A stretch of 64,000 nucleotides of DNA from Megaleporinus macrocephalus (GCA_021613375.1 CM038709.1:39763656-39827655); one strand, 5' to 3'. Shown: positions 1 to 12,285, counted from the first letter of the stretch. The notes: generated by a model not told the origin, from the letters alone. Made by a program: numbers and translations.

Positions 1-375
1 CACAGGTATCTGGAGCCATGCTGGCTGCAGTGCATCCCTCAGCTGCTGGAGAGCATGCTTGGCGAGGATCCATGATGATCGAGGTGGTCCCACAGATGCT
101 CAAATGGGTTAAGGTCTTGGGAATTAGGGGTTCAGGGTAGTACTTGGAAGGCTTGTTCAGCTCTTCCAACCAATGTAGGACATTTCTAGACATGTGTCGT
201 GTCACATAGTCTTGCTGGAAGATCCCATCCACCCCAGGGCAGACAATCAGCATGTATGGTGTACGTGATCTGCAAGGATGGATTCATACCCAAATCAGTT
301 GAGAGTGTTTTCTACATGGAGCCCAGAGAAAGCATTCCCCAGACCATAACACTGCCACCTACAGTACGGGCTGCC
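1..375 (-). pseudogene. Tc1/mariner transposase relic (C-terminal part)
   Basis: Read on the minus strand, this segment gives GSVMVWG near 340-358 and DLNPFEHLWD near 85-115. In Tc1/mariner transposases the first block lies before the second catalytic acid and the second carries the third catalytic acid of the DDE/D triad. In-frame stops follow GSVMVWGMLSLGSM and recur downstream. The stretch around the second catalytic acid reads better in another frame, so at least one frameshift is present. The window edge cuts the C-terminus. It is a dead copy of a cut-and-paste transposase. No terminal inverted repeat is visible here, so the subfamily is open. Confidence 0.7.
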
Positions 376-1799
376 ACCATCGAAAGTAGGAAGTGGTCAT
401 AATAATGTGACTTGCCTGGTTTTAGGGTGTTTTGCCCTAAAAACTTGAAAAAATGTAGTGATTTATGCTCGTGCTTAGTAAGATCATGACCTTACCTACA
501 AGATGAGCAGCATATTTATTGTCTATTAAAGCAGTTAGCCATTAGAGGCATTACTTTACTGCAGTTATATCACAGCAAAGGGAGTTTTTAGGCATAACAT
601 GGAGTAAAACCTCCTTCCGCGGGATGGAAATGCAGTACCACCATGCACCTTACAATTTTTCAGAAAACTATTTATTTCTAATAATAATCAGCACAAGTAT
701 TTAGCCAAGGAATGTAGCTCCTTAAGAGTTTGGTTTCATTGTTAAGACATCATGCACTGTTGAATGACGAACATTTGGTTGCTCATCACCGTATACTGCT
801 CTAATTTATTGAACTTGTTAACTTTTTGTTATATAATAATGAACATATAATACAGCACTGACACAGATGAAAAGTAGACAATAGAAAATAGTCAAAATAG
901 ACATTTGGGGTTCAGACAAATCTGTACTACACCAAAGTATTTGGTTGAATTTCAAAACTAGAACTAAAACTATCCTAGCCTTTTATAATATATAACATAC
1001 TCCATTTGTTTTCACATCCAGACTTCCAGAAAGCTCTCCTTTTGAGGCCATAAAGGCCAGTAGCTTGCCAATCATTGGCTTCTCTAAGATCACAAGTAAA
1101 GGCCTTGAAAAATTTCTAGTTCTTGGTGCTGCCCAATAGCAGACACTGAGAATACTTACATTTACATATGCATGAGAACTCGTCTACCAACATATTCTCT
1201 GCTAAGGTTACACTAAATTGTCCAAGACGCCATCTAAACTTCTCTTTTCCACTGAAGTCTGAAAATAAAGGGAGGCACAAAGGAAGTAACAAATTCGATT
1301 CCTTAGATTTGGGGTGTTTTCTTTGGGCTCTTCACACTTCCAACTTAATATTTCCTCCGACTTCATATATTTTCTTTGGGCTTTGAATCAGTGTCTCTGA
1401 CTTCCCCTGAAATCAGACTGCAGCTCCTGAGAAACAAATCTAATCAGAGTGAGCATGGTGAAAGTTGGACTTTGAACATTAAACATAACTCAAGAATGGT
1501 ATTCAAGAGAAGCAGAGCTCGATGAAACCTGGGGACAAGGCTGTGAAGCTCCACAGAGGAGATGGCCTGGCGAGGCTTTACATCAGACTACAGGGCTGGT
1601 AGACTGGAGGCTGTGCAGAAAGGGGTGACACTGTTGAGAGGGAGGCCAGTAAAAAATAAACTGTCAAAAGCTTAAGTGCAGGAGCACCAGAATGCTTAGT
1701 GAGTCAGCACTGCGAAGAAAGAAGGGATTGGGCTTGGGCTGGCGAGTGGAAGGAAGGTTCAGTGGTAACCATGGGCTGTGGGTCAAGTGCAGCATGGAC
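376..1799. other. AT-rich DNA, no recognised gene
   Basis: I see no convincing coding pattern, structured RNA or tandem repeat here. About 760-870 resembles 32235-32310: both contain a hexamer-rich block around tataataatgaacatat, so it is probably a fragment of an old dispersed repeat. Short frames near 1168 and 1692 have no recognisable domain and overlap one another in different phases, as expected by chance. Confidence 0.5.
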
Positions 1800-2000
1800 G
1801 ACAGAAGGCTCCCTCTTGTATCTGTCTTGTCATGCCCATCACCTGCTCCTAGTTTGTGTCTCTTACCTGTCCCAGGTGTTCCCAGTTCCCCTTTGCAGTT
1901 ATATGCCTTTATGTTTGTTCCCTTTGTTGTCTAGCATTGTTGATATGTGACGTTGTTATCTGGTTACCCTGTTCTTGTGATAAATATGGACTTGCACCTG
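1800..2000 (+). mobile_element. Possible degraded LTR fragment (CT-rich)
   Basis: CT-rich text with cacctgctcc and cccaggtgttc matches the style and partly the wording of the LTR-like segments at 3700-3970 (opposite strand), 11212-11524 and 60880-61880. This resembles solo LTRs of Ty3/Gypsy-type retrotransposons in fish. No TG...CA ends or target duplication can be fixed, so the call is tentative. Confidence 0.25.
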
Positions 2001-2060
2001 CATTCGTAGCTGGTGCTCCTGACTACTCCAGTGTTACACTTGCCATCATAGGCCCACTCA

Positions 2061-2720
2061 TGGGCTCACTCAATCCCAGCGTCATCGGGTGAAGGTGGGG
2101 TAGACCATGGACAGGTCGCCAGTCCATCGCATGGCCAACACACACTCACATCTATGGACAATTTAGAGTGAGCGGTCAACCTAACATGCATGTGTTTGGA
2201 CTGTAGGAGAAAACCGGGGAGACCATACACACTCCACACTAGGGCTGGGTATCTCCACTGATTTCCCGGATCGATTTGATCAATTCAATTCGATTTCCGA
2301 TTCGATTCAATTCAATATCGATTCATTTAGGGATATTTCAGTTACAATAATATGTTTTGTTTGAATATGAAAAGAGATTTTTAGAGAACTAATGATGGTA
2401 AATATACAAGGAACACTCACCTACCATTACTAAAAACATTAGTGTTTATATGTTTATATACCGTCAGGGTTTCTGAATCCAAAATGTAGCCAGACATCTG
2501 CTTTCAAGATCTCGTTGCATGTTGGGCTGGAATGCAAATTAAAGATCGATTTTGGGTTTATATGAATCGATATTGGATTATTCAAATGAAGATCAATTTG
2601 AATCGAAAAATCGATTTTCTAAACACACCCCTACTCCACACAGGACGGTCCGGACTGGGAATCCAACCCAGAACATCTGTAAGGCAACAGAGCTAACCCC
2701 TATGCAACTGTGCCGCCCTT
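2061..2720 (-). mobile_element. tRNA-derived SINE-like repeat (family B), interrupted
   Basis: The two flanks (2061-2239 and 2634-2720) join into one copy of an abundant teleost repeat. On the minus strand it has a GGCGGCACAG-type head, a B-box-like GGTTGGATTCC (10/11 to GGTTCGANTCC, at 2658-2668), and then the conserved body with gtccatggtctacc and tgggattgag. The same family recurs at 42660-43768, where the tail runs into atggatggatg. The B box and the head spacing suggest RNA polymerase III ancestry. It is split by the MITE at 2240-2633. No coding capacity. Confidence 0.6.
2240..2633. mobile_element. hAT-type MITE with 8-bp target duplication
   Basis: A 394-bp insert begins TAGGGCTGGGTATC and ends AAACACACCCCTA, so its ends form imperfect inverted repeats (TAGGG-TG-GT). 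It is flanked by an exact direct repeat CTCCACAC at 2232-2239 and 2634-2641. An 8-bp duplication is the signature of hAT transposition. The interior carries repeated atcgatt / gattcaatt motifs and has no coding potential, so it is non-autonomous. The host SINE is continuous once the insert and one duplication are removed. Confidence 0.75.
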
Positions 2721-2788
2721 TTTAGAAATGCTGTACTTAATTAATTGCCAAATTGATTATTAATATTAGTAATAGTGACAGGCCTAGT

Positions 2789-2790
<2 letters not shown>

Positions 2791-2868
<78 letters not shown>
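2791..2868. repeat. (TA)n microsatellite
   Basis: About 78 bp of uninterrupted TA dinucleotides, followed by a short decayed edge (acatacagtatat). Self-complementary, so it can extrude as a cruciform. Confidence 0.97.
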
Positions 2869-2872
<4 letters not shown>

Positions 2873-3699
2873 CAGTATATTAATGTAATCCTTTCAAACT
2901 CATGAGATGGGCTCTATAAATGTTTGCAATGAATATAATAGGTGAAAAAAAGGAGCAGCCTCCCTCCCTGTCCTCGTTATTAAGAATTCAGCTTTGTCTG
3001 TTCTACAGCAAAGAAAGGTGTTTGTTTTTTGGAGCGGGTGACTAGAATAGGTTTCCTCCGACTGTGTGTGCGTGTATGTGCGCGCGACACAAAGCCATGG
3101 CACACGCCGCCGCCGCCTCCTCGCTTCCCGAACTCTTCCGGTTTGGACTTTTAAGTAGCAAACGTATTCCCTCCAGAGTTCATTAATCATTCAATCCTGA
3201 TACCGACACCTCTCCTGTACGAACATCTCGCTTTAGGTACTTTTATTCCTTGTAATAAAATATTAAGGCGGTATCCTCCATATATTCGAGTACAGGCATC
3301 AATATTTCCTTCTTTAAATACTTAATACACGGCGCCGCTTCATTTCTTTCAACTTTTAAACATGAGGAGTGCAAAAGTCAGAAGCTCTGATGTCTAAGTC
3401 AGTGAAATACTGGAGTGAAAAAGATCAGATGCTGAGCATAATGAAATGTAAATCACGCCCGGCACAGGAGTCACTTCATCTTCACCTGCGCAACACATAC
3501 ATATACCTTATTCATCTATTCATGTGGTCTTTCCTTTTTTCTCTTCATATTTCTCCTGCATGTTGCAATCCTCTGCACAGCTGATGGAGCGAGTTGCATT
3601 GCTAAGCTGGCTTTGATGAATGTCAACAGTTTAAGAGAGGAACGTTTGGCCTGAGGAAGCTCCCGTTCAGCAAGTCCTGACCAATACTGGAGACAAAGT
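2869..3699. other. Non-repetitive DNA, no recognised gene
   Basis: A short CpG-bearing patch lies at about 3060-3180 (gtgcgcgcgacac, then a cgccgccgcc run). The remainder is AT-rich. Frames at 2900-3190 (-) and 3369-3584 (+) show no domain and poor composition. Nothing else is recognised. Confidence 0.4.
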
Positions 3700-3970
3700 A
3701 ATTTTATCAAGGTTCAGAGTTTGATGTCATATGTAAACACTGTTACAATTTCAAAAATAAGATAACAGAAGTAACGCTGACAGACTTCACACTCATGGTA
3801 CACTGAATACACGACAAAGGACTGGCAGAAAACAAGGAGTATATAAGGAACACACAACAAGGAGCACCTGGTGGGGGGCGGAGATACAGAGAGGTAAACC
3901 AAGAACACATGGACTTGACAGGACAACGTAAACAATGACAGACAGGCTCGGAAAAGGGCAGGACATGACA
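3700..3970 (-). mobile_element. LTR-like segment of a retrotransposon
   Basis: On the minus strand this starts TGTCATGTCCTGCCC at 3970 and continues with gtttacgttgtcctgtcaag, a CT-rich middle and a TATA-like ccttatatactcc. The segment at 11212-11524 begins with the same TGTCATGTCCTGC and shares the gtcctgtca(a/g)gtccatgtg block. This looks like a degraded solo LTR (Ty3/Gypsy style, by inference). The far end is not clear, and no internal retroelement genes are attached. Confidence 0.4.
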
Positions 3971-4227
3971 ACTAAATGCAAAGCACTTTCTGAATGAGAT
4001 CCAATACAGGGCAGCCAATCACAACAAAGGCCATTTACATATATCAGTTTTAAAAGAGGCAGTTACAAACAGACCTGGTTTAATTCTAAGGTATAAAGAT
4101 TCGTTGGAAAACTGTCATGTTAAAATTAATTCTTACCGTTATGTTGGTACATTGAAGTCAGGAAGAAGACAGGTAAGCTAAATGGCTGGGACGGCGAATC
4201 CTCTGACCATACATTGCCTGTAAATTC

Positions 4228-4350
4228 ACATTGACATTCATGGAATTTGGCGTGAGCTACAGATTACCTGTACACAGGTAGGTGAAGGTGGTGTTACAGT
4301 TTACCTGTACACAGGTAGGTGAAGGTAGTGATAGGAGTGTTACCCAAGAA
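4228..4350 (-). mobile_element. SINE family A: tail and body fragment next to the satellite
   Basis: On the minus strand 4228-4262 reads CGCCAAATTCCATGAATGTC, matching the CTGCCAAATGTGATAAATGT tail of the copy at 23085-24078. This kind of tail is known from L2/UnaL2-clade LINEs and their SINEs. It is preceded by about two copies of the 37-bp body unit (acaggtaggtgaaggtagtg) and by gttacccaagaact, a block also found at 51470. The 5' head that should follow is replaced by the 36-bp array, so the satellite sits where the SINE head belongs. Confidence 0.55.
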
Positions 4351-4359
4351 CTAAGGTGT

Positions 4360-7300
4360 GTACTACACTACACTATACCAACTATACAGGGTGACCACAC
4401 CAACTAAACTATAAGAACTATACATGGTAAACACACTAACTACACAATACTGAGGATACATGGTGACCACACCCACTACACCATAACAAGGATATATGGT
4501 AACCACACCCACTACACCATACCAAGGATACATGGTGACCACACCCACTACACTATACCAACTATACATGATGACCACACCCACTACACTATACCAACTA
4601 TACATGATGACCACACCGACTACACTATACCAACTATACATGATGACCAAACCCACTACACTATACCAACTATACATGATGACCACACCGACTACACTAT
4701 ACCAACTATACATGATGACCACACCGACTACACTATACCAACTATACATGATGACCAAACCCACTACACTATACCAACTATACATGATGACCAAACCCAC
4801 TACACTATACCAACTATACATGATGTCCAAACCCACTACACTATACCAACTATACATGATGACCAAACCCATTACACTATACCAACTATACATGATGACC
4901 ACACCGACTACAATATACCAACTATACATGATGACCAAACCCACTACACTATACCAACTATACATGATGACCAAACCCACTACACTATACCAACTATACA
5001 TGATGTCCAAACCCACTACACTATACCAACTATACATGATGACCAAACCCACTACACTATACCAACTATACATGATGTCCAAACCCACTACACTATACCA
5101 ACTATACATGATGACCAAACCCACTACACTATACCAACTATAAATGATGACCACACCGACTACACTATACCAACTATACATGATGACCAAACCCACTATA
5201 CTATACCAACTATGCATGATGACCACACCGACTACACTATACCAACTATACATGATGTCCAAACCCATTATACTATACCAACTATACATGATGACCAAAC
5301 CCACTACACTATACCAACTATACATGATGTCCAAACCGACTACACTATACCTACTATACATGATGACCACACTGACTACACTATACCAACTATACATGAT
5401 GACCAAACCCACTACACTATACCAACTATACATGATGACCACACCGACTACACTATACCAACTATACATGATGACCAAACCCACTACACTATACCAACTA
5501 TACATGATGACCACACCGACTACACTATACCAACTATACATGATGACCACACCGACTACACTATACCAACTATACATGATGACCAAACCCACTACACTAT
5601 ACCAACTATACATGATGACCACACCGACTACACTATACCAACTATACATGATGACCACACCGATTACACTATAGCAACTATACATGATGACCAAACCCAC
5701 TACACTATACCAAATATACATGATGACCACACCGACTACACTATACCAACTGTACATGATGACCACACCGACTACACTATACCAACTATACATGATGACC
5801 ACACCGACTACACTATACCAACTATACATGATGTCCAAACCCACTACACTATAGCAACTATACATGATGACCACACCGACTACACTATACCAACTATACA
5901 TGATGACCACACCGACTACACTATACCAACTATACATGATGACCAAACCCACTACACTATACCAACTATACATGATGACCACACCGACTACACTATACCA
6001 ACTATACATGATGACCACACCGACTACACTATACCAACTATACATGATGACCACACCGACTACACTATACCAACTATACATGATGACCAAACCCACTACA
6101 CTATACCAACTATACATGATGACCAAACCAACTATACTATACCAACTATGCATGATGACCACACCGACTACACTATACCAACTATACATGATGTCCAAAC
6201 CCACTACACTATACCAACTATACATGATGACCACACCGACTACACTATACCAACTATACATGATGACCACACCGACTACACTATACCAACTATACATGAT
6301 GACCAAACCCACTACACTATACCAACTATACATGATGACCACACCCACTACACTATAACAACTATACATGATGACCACACCGACTACACTATACCAACTA
6401 TACATGATGACCACACCGACTACACTATACCAACTATACATGATGACCACACCGACTACACTATACCAACTATACATGATGACCAAACCCACTATACTAT
6501 ACCAACTACACATGATGACCACACCGACTACACTATAGCAACTATACATGATGACCACACCGACTACACTATACCAACTATACATGATGACCACACCGAC
6601 TACACTATACCAACTATACATGATGACCAAACCCACTACACTATACCAACTATACATGATGACCACACTGACTACACTATACCAACTATACATGATGACC
6701 ACACCGACTACACTATACCAACTATACATGATGACCAAACCCACTACACTATACCAACTATACATGATGACCACACCCACTACACTATACCAACTATACA
6801 TGATGACCACACCGACTACACTATACCAACTATACATGATGACCACACCGACTACACTATACCAACTATACATGATGACCACACCGACTACACTATACCA
6901 ACTATACATGATGACCAAACCCACTATACTATACCAACTACACATGATGACCACACCGACTACACTATACCAACTATACATGATGACCAAACCCACTACA
7001 CTATACCAACTATACATGATGACCACACCGACTACACTATACCAACTATACATGATGACCACACCGACTACACTATACCAACTATACATGATGACCAAAC
7101 CCACTACACTATACCAACTATACATGATGACCAAACCCACTATACTATACCAACTATGCATGATGACCACACCGACTACACTATACCCACTATACATGAT
7201 GTCCAAACCCACTACACTATACCAACTATACATGATGACCACACCCACTACACTATACCAACTATATATGATGACCACACCGACTACACTATACCAACTA

Positions 7301-9111
7301 TACATGATGACCAAACCCACTACACTATACCAACTATACATGATGACCACACCGACTACACTATACCAACTATACATGATGACCACACCGACTACACTAT
7401 ACCAACTATACATGATGACCACACCGACTACACTATACCAACTATACATGATGACCAAACCCACTACACTATACCAACTATACATGATGACCAAACTCAC
7501 TATACTATACCAACTATGCATGATGACCACACCGACTACACTATACCAACTATACATGATGACCAAACCCACTACACTATACCAACTATACATGATGACC
7601 ACACCCACTACACTATACCAACTATACATGATGACCACACCCACTACACTATACCAACTATACATGATGACCACACCGACTACACTATACCAACTATACA
7701 TGATGACCACACCGACTACACTATACCAACTATACATGATGACCAAACCCACTATACTATACCAACTACACATGATGACCACACCGACTACACTATACCA
7801 ACTATACATGATGACCAAACCCACTACACTATACCAACTATACATGATGACCACACCGACTACACTATACCAACTATACATGATGACCACACCGACTACA
7901 CTATACCAACTATACATGATGACCAAACCCACTACACTATACCAACTATACATGATGACCAAACCCACTATACTATACCAACTATGCATGATGACCACAC
8001 CGACTACACTATACCCACTATACATGATGTCCAAACCCACTACACTATACCAACTATACATGATGACCACACCGACTACACTATACCAACTATATATGAT
8101 GACCACACCGACTACACTATACCAACTATACATGATGACCAAACCCACTACACTATACCAACTATACATGATGACCACACCGACTACACTATACCAACTA
8201 TACATGATGACCACACCGACTACACTATACCAACTATACATGATGACCACACCGACTACACTATACCAACTATACATGATGACCAAACCCACTACACTAT
8301 ACCAACTATACATGATGACCAAACTCACTATACTATACCAACTATGCATGATGACCACACCGACTACACTATACCAACTATACATGATGTCCAAACCCAC
8401 TACACTATACCAACTATACATGATGACCACACCGACTACACTATACCAACTATACATGATGACCACACCGACTACACTATACCAACTATACATGATGACC
8501 AAACCCACTACACTATACCAACTATACATGATGACCACACCGACTACACTATACCAACTATACATGATGACCACACCGATTACACTATAGCAACTATACA
8601 TGATGACCAAACCCACTACACTATACCAACTATACATGATGACCACACCGACTACACTATACCAACTGTACATGATGACCACACCGACTACACTATACCA
8701 ACTATACATGATGACCACACCGACTACACTATACCAACTATACATGATGTCCAAACCCACTACACTATACCAACTATACATGATGACCACACCGACTACA
8801 CTATACCAACTATACATGATGACCACACCGACTACACTATACCAACTATACATGATGACCAAACCCACTACACTATACCAACTATACATGATGACCACAC
8901 CGACTACACTATACCAACTATACATGATGACCACACCGACTACACTATACCAACTATACATGATGACCACACCGACTACACTATACCAACTATACATGAT
9001 GACCACCACGATTACACTATACCAACTATACATGATGACCACACCGACTACACTATACCAACTATACATGATGACCACGCTGACTACACTATACTGAGGA
9101 TACATGCTGAC
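4360..9111. repeat. 36-bp satellite array, about 131 units
   Basis: The unit is ACTATACATGATGACCACAC followed by CGACTACACTATACCA. Two main variants alternate (accacaccgac and accaaacccac), with rarer ones (gatgtcc, tatgcatg, actacacatg). Edge units are diverged (caaggatacatgg at the left, tgaggatacatgctg at the right), as expected of an array homogenised from its centre. Because 36 is divisible by three, frames stay open on both strands: 12-residue repeats such as MYSWYSVVGVVI on minus (4363-9105) and HDDHTDYTIPTI on plus (5212-9162). These are not believable genes: no promoter, no non-repeat domain, and both strands are equally open. Each unit holds a minus-strand A-box-like TAGTGTAGTSGG. 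Confidence 0.98.
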
Positions 9112-9704
9112 TACAAATACACATCAACTGCCCCACAGAACTGCCTTCACTCTAATGCCTGACATGTTAACTAGCAACACAACAACTTCTTTACAATGAA
9201 AGTCTCTCTCACACCCACAAGTACATCTCCCCGCCACCCACATAGAAATGTAATTAGTGTTTTTGTTTGATTATTATTATTTGTTGCTACAATAAAGGAA
9301 ATGTTTCACTCAGTATAGTAATGCTGACATAAAAAATTGTTAACATCAATATTTTTATGTGAAACAACATTTTTTTTACATTACATAATTGTTATTATTG
9401 TATAAATTATTGTATAAATTGCTACATTTAAAGTTTTTTTACAGTTGATTTCAATACCAATTACTAAAATTTAATATCATTTCTATTTTTGAATATATTT
9501 TATTCTAAATGCAGACTGTTGAAGGTCATCATCGGTGTAACTCATGAAAAGTGAGTAGAAATTTGAAATAAAATATGAACCAAATATTTGTCTCCTACAT
9601 ACTATGCGACTTTGAATGAAGCATTTGAGAAAGTTGGTCAGTGGCATTCACTGAGGTTGTTCAATATGACGCTCTAGGCTTTACTTGTGATTTATGGAGC
9701 AGCA
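9112..9704. other. AT-rich DNA, no recognised gene
   Basis: Mostly poly-T and AT-rich sequence. About 9588-9635 (ttgtctcctacatactatgc onward) is nearly repeated at 11512-11560 immediately after the LTR-like segment, so a fragment of the same retroelement may lie here. Confidence 0.4.
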
Positions 9705-9910
9705 TTGGTAGCCCGTTAAGGCCAGCGCAGCTGTAAACTACATTGTCCATTGTGCAGGTTATCAGAGCCGCAGTAAACAGAAGGAACGGCAAATTGCACA
9801 ATGAATTGTGCCGCAGAGAGCTGTGTGTATAATGAGGTTATAATTAGGCTGTAACTAATGACATCTTGCTCTGAACTGTTTACATGCCCTCCCGTATCTA
9901 GTTGCGTTGA
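9705..9910. other. Candidate conserved non-coding block
   Basis: A non-repetitive, mixed-composition block between AT-rich flanks. It holds several homeodomain-like cores (taattaggctgtaactaatg), a short dyad (ttgcacaatgaattgtgc) and retained CpG. The frame at 9716-9922 (-) has no domain. Whether it is conserved cannot be told from one sequence. Confidence 0.25.
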
Positions 9911-10159
9911 ATAAACCCCCACCTCCCTCCTGTTTGAAGGAGCAGACTCGTTTGTGTTGCTTGTGTCAGAGTTATATAACGGTGCGCTGTGTTCGAGGGC
10001 AGGTAGGACTCGCGGCCCCCGGTGTCTGTGTGTGTGTGGTCTGCTGAGTCGAAGCTTTAGCCACGCTTCGCTAAGCTGCTGTCATCTCACATGACATTTT
10101 TCACCTGGCTTGTGTCGCTGGCAAACGCTTAGCCCCCCTGCACCTGAGGCCAAGCTTGG

Positions 10160-10198
10160 TGTCTCTCTCTCTCTCTCTCTCGCTCACTTTCTCTCTCT
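10160..10198. repeat. (CT)n microsatellite
   Basis: About 20 bp of pure TC dinucleotide followed by interrupted CT copies (cgctcactttctctctctg). Confidence 0.85.
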
Positions 10199-10295
10199 GT
10201 GTCTGATCTAATATGACGTCTCGGGGGACTACCCGGTGCTTTGTTATGTCTGCTCCATTACCGGCTCAGCTGAGGCAATCGGTTCAGGTTTACCT

Positions 10296-10300
<5 letters not shown>

Positions 10301-10329
<29 letters not shown>
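10301..10329. repeat. (GT)n microsatellite
   Basis: About 14 TG dinucleotides with no interruption. A shorter GT run lies at about 10024-10038. Confidence 0.95.
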
Positions 10330-10330
<1 letters not shown>

Positions 10331-10593
10331 GAAGCCTTCCTGCCGTTCTCGTTTTTCACTCCAGTGCCTGATTTTTTTAAGGAGAGGGTGTTAAGTACTT
10401 TTATATGCCCCCCTTAATTACTCAAGAGCACCTATATCTGGTATCAAGTATCCTTTATTTAACTAAACGTGTAATAAATGTTTAACTAACCTCTTTAACT
10501 CTGATGATTTCAATTCCTAATTCCTTTTATACAACTTACATATTAGTGTTCTAGTAAATATAGAAGTCCTGGGCCAGAGATACTTACATTATG

Positions 10594-11140
10594 GACACAG
10601 GTAGGTGAAGGTAGTGTTACAGTTTATCTGTACACAGGTAGGTGAAGGTAGTGATACAGTTTACCTGTACACAGGTAGGTGAAGATAGTGTTACAGTTTA
10701 ACTGTACACATGTAGGTGAAGATAGTGTTACAGTTCATCTGCACACAGGTAGGTGAAGATAGTGTTACAGTTTAACTGTACACAGGTAGGTGAAGGTAGT
10801 GTTACAGTTTACCTGTACACAGGTAGGTGAAGGTAGTAATACAGTTTACTTATAACCAGGTAGGTGAATGTATTGTTACAGTTTACCTGTACACAGGTAG
10901 GTGAAGGTAGTGAGACAGTTTACCTGTACACAGGTAGCTGAAGGTAGTGTTACAGTTTACCTGTACACAGGTAGGTGAAGGTAATGTGACAATTTCTCTG
11001 TACACAGGTAGGTGAAGGTAGTGTTACAGTTTACCTGTACACAGGTAGGTGAAGGTAGCGTTACAGTTTACCTGTACACAAGTAGGTGAAGGTAGTGTTA
11101 CAGTTTACTTATAAACAGGTAGGTGAAGGTAGTGTTACAG
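10594..11140. repeat. 37-bp minisatellite, about 15 units (SINE family A body)
   Basis: The unit is acacaggtaggtgaaggtag followed by tgttacagtttacctgt, with substitutions (agatag, taactgtac, cttataaacagg). The same unit occurs at 4261-4343, 23112-23945 and 51405-51470. Upstream, tacttacattatgg may be a remnant of the SINE tail. The SINE head is missing at the right edge, where ttgcttctgccag begins. Confidence 0.95.
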
Positions 11141-11211
11141 TCTTGCTTCTGCCAGAAAATAAAACCTGTTTGCTGATGTAGGGCGGCTAACATTGCTATT
11201 CACTTGTTAAG

Positions 11212-11524
11212 TGTCATGTCCTGCTCTGCTTCGTGCCTGTCTGTTTTTGTTTACATTGTCCTGTCAGGTCCATGTGCTTCTGTTTACGTTTCTGTCTTGT
11301 GCTCCTTGTCTCCACCCTCTGTCTCCGCCCCTCACCTGCTCCGCGATGTCTCCCTCTTGTTAGACCCAGGTGTTCGTCATTAGTTCCTGTTTATATTCCC
11401 TGGTTTGTGGATTAGTCTTGGCTTGGTAAGACTTGTTACCTGTTCCCGATTGTTAGACTCTTTCTTTTGTAGTTTAGTCTGTTAGTCTGTATTTCTAGTT
11501 TTCTCATTAAACTTGTCTCCTACA
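11212..11524 (+). mobile_element. LTR-like segment (solo LTR candidate)
   Basis: Starts TGTCATGTCCTGCTCTGC, has a CT-rich body, a TATA-like gtttatattccctgg, and a polyadenylation-like attaaa shortly before tgtctcctaca. This order (TG start, TATA box, poly-A signal, CA end) is that of a retrotransposon LTR. The related minus-strand copy is at 3700-3970. The text before it (11150-11210, ctgctgatgtagggcggcta style) and after it (11605-11670, ctgatgtggggttgcctaca) is itself duplicated, so the insertion sits in or created a local duplication. No gag or pol is present. Confidence 0.45.
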
Positions 11525-11697
11525 TACAATGTGACTTTGAAAGAGGCATTTGAGGAAGTCAGTGTACATATATACTGTGCAAAATTCAGAGCATGAAGTC
11601 TAATTGCTGCCATAAAATAAAAGCTTGGGAAAAAATCTGCTGATGTGGGGTTGCCTACACTGCTATTTGCTTGCTAAGTAAGACATTATAACCATTT

Positions 11698-11812
11698 GCT
11701 GGTCCAAATACTTCTTCAGATCCTGAATTCAAACAACAAAAGTGCTGTGAACCTTCTCATAATCACTTCTTTTGGTACTGAGGCACCAACAGGGGTTAAA
11801 AATACTTACATC
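11698..11812. repeat. Dispersed repeat fragment paired with 56926-57040
   Basis: Both segments share, with many substitutions, ggtccaaa-c, caaacaacaaa, gtgaacctt-tca, ttcttt-ggt and gaggcaccac-a in the same order and spacing. The family and its ends are not recognised. Confidence 0.45.
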
Positions 11813-12285
11813 ACCAATTTGCCTGTTAAGAAGTCCTGATTCAGGCCTACTTAGCAGGATCAAGTGTGACCAATAGTGGTTGGAACCAGACCCTGTAGGA
11901 AGGTAGATCTCTCATGGTCCACCAAAGACCAAACACTGTCCATCAGTTAGAGCTGGGAGATGACACAGTTGGACACAGCGTCCACTTCTTATAACAAATA
12001 ACTCAACTTTGTCCTACTTTGGTCCACTGCTGCTCCCACAGTCCTGTATGCGTGACTGCTGCCCATCTCAAAAGAAATCTATGGGAACAAAAATCACAGT
12101 GTTCGAATCTGCATTTCAAAATTTCTCCACTTTGAGTAATAGTTAATGAATGTAATCATTGGCTGTTAATGCTGGAGGTAAGTAAGTGTTAAGTAAACAG
12201 TTTTCATACCATAGCCTGGACAGCTCTCATAAGTAAACACTGCTCACGAAAGAAAAAAAAAAAGAAGAACAGAAAAGAAGTAGTT
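11813..12285. other. No recognised feature
   Basis: Non-repetitive sequence without a credible frame. Ends in an A-rich run (12250-12270). Confidence 0.4.

Noticed and set aside
3714..4018. Overlapping Cys/Val-rich minus frames as a membrane protein
   Set aside because: They lie in a CT-rich LTR-like segment that recurs elsewhere with different frames open.
4363..9105. 1580-codon minus-strand frame as a giant repetitive protein gene
   Set aside because: It is made entirely of a 36-bp DNA repeat; the opposite strand is open over the same region; there is no unique domain, promoter or splice signal.
4360..9111. CRISPR array, because of regular short repeats
   Set aside because: Units are head-to-tail with no unique spacers, and the surrounding repeats are eukaryotic (fish).
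5212..9162. 1316-codon plus-strand frame as a gene
   Set aside because: Same repeat artefact; it ends in ordinary non-coding sequence with no domain.
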